DNA of 64,000 nt from an uncultured Lachnospiraceae bacterium (GTDB lineage Bacteria; Bacillota; Clostridia; Lachnospirales; Lachnospiraceae): assembly GCA_902793685.1 (NCBI GenBank), contig CADBEN010000002.1:62001-126000 (forward strand), read 5' to 3'. This document shows, one piece after another, positions 59,867 through 64,000 of the stretch. Position numbers and translations under genes: made by a program. Numbering within the stretch: position 1 is the first letter of the stretch; each line of letters starts with the position of its first letter. The notes under the pieces were generated by a model. It worked only from the letters and a program-made list of their open reading frames with translations, was not told the origin of the DNA and searched no databases.

Positions 59867-62836
59867 TCACGATTCTTCTTTTCTCCGGTTCACGACGATC
59901 TGCGGGAAGGGGATATTGATCCCGTGCCGCTCGAAGATGAGCCGCAGTTCCCTGTTCATGTCGCGCTCCAGCTGGAAGCGGTCTGCCTCCCGACATTCCG
60001 TCAGGATACGGATCACGATGGCGCTGTCTCCCAGCGACTGCACTCCCAGATATCTCGGATTTTCCCGGATCGCGGGAAGCTTCCTGCGGAGCCGGGGCAG
60101 TTCGGCCGCAAGGATCCTTTCCAGCCGCGGAATATCTTCGTCGTACTCTATACTGATATCCGTAAGGCAAATGGAATTCCTGGCCGTCATGTTCAGGATC
60201 CCGCTGATCTGCTTATTGTTGATGATCTTCAGATTTCCCCGGTCATCCAGGATCTTGGTGTTCCGGACACCGATCTCCTGAACGACGCCGCGGCAGTCAT
60301 TGATCGTCACGATGTCGCCCACCTGGAAGTCTCCCTCAAAGATGATGAACAGTCCGGACAGAATGTCGCTGATCAGTGACTGTGATCCGATACCGATGAT
60401 GACCGTCACGAGTCCGGCGGACGCAAGGATCGCGCCGGGGTTGACTCCGAAGAGGGACAGCGTGTAAAAAATCATGATCAGGATCGCCGCATACCTCACG
60501 ATGCTTTTGAGCAGGCGGCAGATCGTCTCTCCGCGGGGATCCATGGCATTTCCGAGGATGGACAGCAGCCGGTCAAGAATCATGACGACTACCCCTGCAC
60601 CGCCGGCAGCCATCAGGCTGCAGGTCACGGAAAACAGGTTCAGGCCCCGCTCCCACTTTCCGCTGAACAGGTAGGTAAAGATGGAATCCGAAGGAAGATA
60701 GCTCCGGAACAGGGATATTGACGCGATGACGGCGGAATAGACCATCAGGAAGACCTGGAAAATCATGAACGCCCGCTCCAGCGCAGTCATTCCCGCCCAC
60801 TTCACGGGAAGGCTTTCCGGCTCCGCGGTCCCGGGCAGCGGGATCTCGTCGTCCTCGTCCTCCTCCACTGCCTTCACAGTGCTGCGGACCTGCGCATCCG
60901 GAGCGGATCCTGCCGCGCCGTTCTCAGATTCCCCCTGCAGCTTTTTCTCCTGCAGTTTCGCACCCGCCGCCATCAGAAGGTATACGAGAAGCAGCAGCAC
61001 CGCCGCCCCGCAGGTCATGACTCCCGCAAACCGGAAGCTCTGGTCGACAAGACGGCGTTCCGGCACAGCGACATAGATATAATTCCCGTCGATCTCGCCG
61101 GAAGCCGCAAAGTACCAGGTTCCGTCCACCAGAAGATAATCCGTATAACCGTCCCGCAGCTGTTCCTCTTTGATCCCGTAATCCGTCGCTTTCTTTCCTA
61201 TCAGATTGGAATCCGGATACCAGATGAAGGTTTTTGTCTCCCCGTCCACCGCGAAGGCGAACCCGCCGAAGCTCGCGCGGACCATAGAAAGGATCTGGTC
61301 CAGGGATGCCGCCTTCAGCATGTTCTCCAGCTTGTCCGGCAGCACCGAGATCTGCAGGAAACCGTCCGATTCTCCGTTTTCGTCCCGCAGCGCCGCGCCG
61401 ATAAACTGGTGGTAACGGCCGGTCAGTTCATCCGGCTGCGCATCCTGCACTACGTAGGGGACGCCGTACATCAGTTTCCGGAATTCATAGGACTGGTCCT
61501 CCGGGTTGCTGCTGAGCCGGAAGCGGACGAATTCGGAATCAGACACAGTCTCAAGCCCTGTCCGGTCAAAGAGGACGATGTACTCCACATCCAGTGCCCG
61601 GCTCAGGCCCGCCAGATCCATCCTTGTCTTGAGTTCCGGATTTCTGCTCAGGATCTGCGAAGCCATCAGCGCCTTATTGAGGTACCTGCGGTTGTACTGG
61701 GACTTGATCTCTTCCTGTGCTTCACGGTTGGTCTCAATGGTGCTCTTCACGCTTTGGAGGTCGTTCTCCACGGAAAGTGCGCCGCTGGACACCGCAAACA
61801 GATTCTGAGCATACCAGGAGGTAACGAACACCAGGACCAGGCCGAACACAAGGAATCCCCGGATCTTTTTGAGGGAACGTACGCGGGCCTTCTGATCCTC
61901 CTCAAAAAGCGAAAAGGCATAGACCAGAAGGATCACAGGAAAAGCAAAGAAGACCGCGGCAATGATCGCTGTCGAGATCTTCTGCCGGTCGATGAGCTCC
62001 TGCTCCGAGACTGCGATCAGCACCCAGATATCTTCCTCCGGGATCAGCACCGCCCCTGCATAATACCGTTTTCCGTTCAGGGTGATCCAGCGGATCCCCC
62101 GGTCCTGCAGATCGGATTCCCGAAGTCCCAGATCCCGGATGTCCTTTCCGATCATGCTTTTTTCCGGGTAATCCTGGATCTCGTAATTCTCAGAATCGAA
62201 AGCAATGCAGAGGCCTGACACACCGACGTCAATGTCCGCAAGAACATTTGACCAGGTGACCGTATCCAGCTGGACTGCGTTCAGTTCCTCCGGGTCCTGC
62301 TCCACCACCGCCTCACGCCCGGAATCGATCCTGGACGCATAGTAGCGGCGGGTAACGGCGTTGTCTCCGCTCCCGAAGGTGACTTCGAAGGGCTGGTGAC
62401 GCTTCCGGCTGATGAAAACATCCCTCAGCCCGTCAAATTCCGGGAGGGAATAGTCCTCCGCCATCGTTTCCCCGCCGGCGATCACTGCCCCTTCGCTGTC
62501 CAGGATCATCAGATTCGTAACTTCCATCTGCTGCCCCAGCTGGTCGACCCAGTAACCGGTCTCGCGGTAGCTCTTGTCATAGCGGGCGATGTATGCCGCG
62601 GTCGCCGCCTTCGCGCGGTAGACCTCGTCAAAGGTCGCGATGTTCTGGTCGTAATTCCCGCTGACCTCACTGACAGCCTCCATCACCGCGTCCATGCATT
62701 CCCGGATATCCTCATCCTGGGCCTGCATCGTCATCCCGACCTGGATGAACATACAGAACGCAGACAGAGCTACAGTGCAGACCAGGGACACCAGCGCCGC
62801 CGGGATCAGTACTCCTTTTTGCTTTCCGGACTTCAT
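59867..62836 (-). CDS. MscS-family channel fused to two extracytoplasmic Cache-like sensor domains
   Basis: A 989-residue membrane protein. TM1 (residues 8-34), a first extracytoplasmic sensor of about 250 residues, two or three helices (about 287-350), a second sensor domain of about 250 residues, a further helix (about 605-632), an acidic cytosolic linker (VEEDEDDEIPLP), several helices and then the MscS pore region with SAGLVTVIIGIGSQSL, the DILSGLFIIFEGDF stretch and a beta/alpha cytosolic part. The two sensors share motifs with dCache proteins such as LRESDLQDRGIRWITLNGKRYYAG and SYDGIKEEQ-like repeats. It begins two bases after the glmS stop. Likely a ligand-modulated MscS-type channel (inference). 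Confidence 0.85.
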   Translation of the reverse strand: MKSGKQKGVLIPAALVSLVCTVALSAFCMFIQVGMTMQAQDEDIRECMDAVMEAVSEVSGNYDQNIATFDEVYRAKAATAAYIARYDKSYRETGYWVDQLGQQMEVTNLMILDSEGAVIAGGETMAEDYSLPEFDGLRDVFISRKRHQPFEVTFGSGDNAVTRRYYASRIDSGREAVVEQDPEELNAVQLDTVTWSNVLADIDVGVSGLCIAFDSENYEIQDYPEKSMIGKDIRDLGLRESDLQDRGIRWITLNGKRYYAGAVLIPEEDIWVLIAVSEQELIDRQKISTAIIAAVFFAFPVILLVYAFSLFEEDQKARVRSLKKIRGFLVFGLVLVFVTSWYAQNLFAVSSGALSVENDLQSVKSTIETNREAQEEIKSQYNRRYLNKALMASQILSRNPELKTRMDLAGLSRALDVEYIVLFDRTGLETVSDSEFVRFRLSSNPEDQSYEFRKLMYGVPYVVQDAQPDELTGRYHQFIGAALRDENGESDGFLQISVLPDKLENMLKAASLDQILSMVRASFGGFAFAVDGETKTFIWYPDSNLIGKKATDYGIKEEQLRDGYTDYLLVDGTWYFAASGEIDGNYIYVAVPERRLVDQSFRFAGVMTCGAAVLLLLVYLLMAAGAKLQEKKLQGESENGAAGSAPDAQVRSTVKAVEEDEDDEIPLPGTAEPESLPVKWAGMTALERAFMIFQVFLMVYSAVIASISLFRSYLPSDSIFTYLFSGKWERGLNLFSVTCSLMAAGGAGVVVMILDRLLSILGNAMDPRGETICRLLKSIVRYAAILIMIFYTLSLFGVNPGAILASAGLVTVIIGIGSQSLISDILSGLFIIFEGDFQVGDIVTINDCRGVVQEIGVRNTKILDDRGNLKIINNKQISGILNMTARNSICLTDISIEYDEDIPRLERILAAELPRLRRKLPAIRENPRYLGVQSLGDSAIVIRILTECREADRFQLERDMNRELRLIFERHGINIPFPQIVVNRRKEES

Positions 62837-62838
62837 GT

Positions 62839-64000
62839 TTACTCCACCGTCACACTCTTTGCAAGATTTCTCGGTTTATCCACGTCCTCGCCGCGGTTCA
62901 CCGCAAGATAATACCCGAGCAGCTGAAGCGGGATCACCGCGAGGTTCGCAGTGAACAGCGGATCCGTCTTCGGCACATAGACCGTGAAAGCCGCTGTGTC
63001 TTCCATCGCGTAGTGTCCGTAGACCGTAAGCCCCATGAGGTACGCCCCGCGGCTCTTCAGCTCCACCATGTTGGAGAGCGTCTTCTCATAGATCGCCGGC
63101 TGGGTCGCCACACCGATGGCCAGGGTCCCCGGCTCCACCAGACTGATGGTCCCGTGCTTCAGTTCTCCCGCCGCATAGGCCTCGGAATGAATATAGCTGA
63201 TCTCTTTGATCTTTAAGCTTCCCTCCATGCAGACCGCACTGTCCAGTCCGCGGCCGATGAGGAAGGCATCATTCATGTGGGCGAACTTGCTGGCGAACCA
63301 CTGGATACGCTCCTTGTCCTCCAGGACCTTTTCGATCTTTCCCGGCACCTTCCGGATCTCCTGAAGAAGCTCCTGAAGACGCTCCGCCCCGATGGTCCCG
63401 CGGACCTTCGCGAAGTACATCGCGAGGATATCGCAGGCCGCGAGCTGGGCGGAATAAGCCTTCGTCGTCGCCACCGCGATCTCCGGCCCCGCCAGGGTGT
63501 AGAATACATGGTCCGCCTCGCGGGCGATGCTGGAGCCCACGACGTTTACGATGGCCAGCGTGCGGATGCCCAGGGATTTCGCCTTCCGGAGGGCTGCCAG
63601 GGTATCCGCCGTCTCTCCCGACTGGCTGATGATCACAGCCATCGTTTCCGGGCCGGGCATCAGCTTACGGTAGCGGAATTCCGACGCCAGTTCGCACCGC
63701 ACAGGGATCTGCGCAAGGTCCTCGATCACATACGAGGCTGCCAGGCCCACATGGTAGGCGGAGCCGCAGGCGATCATCCAGATCGAGGAGACCGTCTTCA
63801 CGATCTCTTCCGTGAGCCCGCAGGCGGAAAGGTCGATCTCCAGCAGTTCGTCCGCATTCTCCCGGACCTTTTCCGGTGCCGCCTCGAGCCCTTCCGCCTG
63901 CGCGGCCGGCTTCACCGCGGAATTGACGGTCGCCTCCACGGCATGGGGCTGCTCATGGATCTCCTTCAGCATAAAGTGACGGAAACCGCCCTTCTCCGCC
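62839..64000 (-). CDS. glmS: Glutamine-fructose-6-phosphate aminotransferase (isomerising), N-terminus outside window
   Basis: The C-terminal 387 or so residues of GlmS are present; the first roughly 220 residues, including the glutaminase domain, lie past the right edge. The frame stays open to 64000 upstream of the internal ATG at 63972 (RFRHFMLKEIHEQP). Visible are the two SIS domains: IACGSAYHVGLAASYVIEDL, ISQSGETADTLAALRKAKS, IGRGLDSAVCMEGSLK, and the canonical C-terminus DVDKPRNLAKSVTVE. It makes glucosamine-6-phosphate for cell wall precursors. A glmS ribozyme, if any, would lie outside the window. It is followed by the Cache-MscS gene after two bases. Confidence 0.96.
   Translation of the reverse strand, partial: AEKGGFRHFMLKEIHEQPHAVEATVNSAVKPAAQAEGLEAAPEKVRENADELLEIDLSACGLTEEIVKTVSSIWMIACGSAYHVGLAASYVIEDLAQIPVRCELASEFRYRKLMPGPETMAVIISQSGETADTLAALRKAKSLGIRTLAIVNVVGSSIAREADHVFYTLAGPEIAVATTKAYSAQLAACDILAMYFAKVRGTIGAERLQELLQEIRKVPGKIEKVLEDKERIQWFASKFAHMNDAFLIGRGLDSAVCMEGSLKIKEISYIHSEAYAAGELKHGTISLVEPGTLAIGVATQPAIYEKTLSNMVELKSRGAYLMGLTVYGHYAMEDTAAFTVYVPKTDPLFTANLAVIPLQLLGYYLAVNRGEDVDKPRNLAKSVTVE

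Overview
The window reads as chromosomal housekeeping DNA from a GC-rich Gram-positive anaerobe, most likely a Clostridia member close to the Lachnospirales (inference). Supporting this are a T-box leader on ileS, an anaerobic ribonucleotide reductase with its radical-SAM activase, the Bacillus/Clostridium-type 5-oxoprolinase operon, CdaA/CdaR, Ktr potassium uptake, HPr proteins and strong AGGAGG ribosome binding sites. Nearly all genes lie on the minus strand. The plus strand carries a tRNA-Pro, a double-HTH regulator, an HPr, upp and one gene remnant. I see no insertion sequence, prophage, CRISPR array or rRNA.

Layout (minus genes are transcribed right to left). 1-4757: a lipoprotein cut by the window edge, then a sensor/kinase/LuxR-type regulator set whose first gene has a frame break. 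4867-10650: an alkyltransferase remnant, a carboxylesterase, rlmD, a pepP-type aminopeptidase and a HAD phosphatase. 10678-10845: tRNA-Pro(GGG) with promoter and terminator. 11015-17096: ileS with T-box leader, overlapping glgP. 17107-21881: ktrB-ktrA-kdpD-kdpE. 22035-23471: a GH1 phospho-beta-glucosidase. 23723-28529: pxpA-NRAMP-pxpB-pxpC-ycsI behind a sigma-54 promoter. 28694-33211: a symporter/kinase/NtrC-type activator trio. 33317-37673: nrdG, nrdD fused to a thioredoxin-like domain, and trxB, with NrdR boxes. 37749-42312: a nucleotidyltransferase-like/TPR pair, a zinc-ribbon membrane protein and the double-HTH regulator. 42469-48206: pgi, a CofE-like protein, serA, HPr and hisC. 48329-53676: a cyclic-di-AMP cluster (two membrane proteins, cdaA, cdaR) followed by a second HPr and a polymerase-like membrane protein. 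53945-58810: upp, then metF, a methionine-synthase activation protein and metH. 59043-64000: a PyrE-like protein, a Cache-fused MscS channel and the 3' part of glmS.

How parts may work together. Cyclic-di-AMP and potassium: CdaA makes the nucleotide, and the window also holds KtrAB and a KdpD whose USP domain nearly matches a described cyclic-di-AMP motif. Deoxynucleotides: NrdG activates NrdD, the fused redoxin probably supplies electrons, TrxB recharges it, and NrdR probably represses. 5-Oxoproline: the sigma-54 promoter next to an NtrC-type activator suggests two-component control of oxoproline use. Methionine: MetF, split MetH and its activation protein form one unit.

Most notable for follow-up: the Cache-MscS channel after glmS, the NrdD-redoxin fusion, the sigma-54/NtrC control of the pxp operon, the KdpD/KtrAB arrangement, the two HPr proteins that differ at residue 46, and the double-HTH regulator with an unrecognised C-terminal domain.
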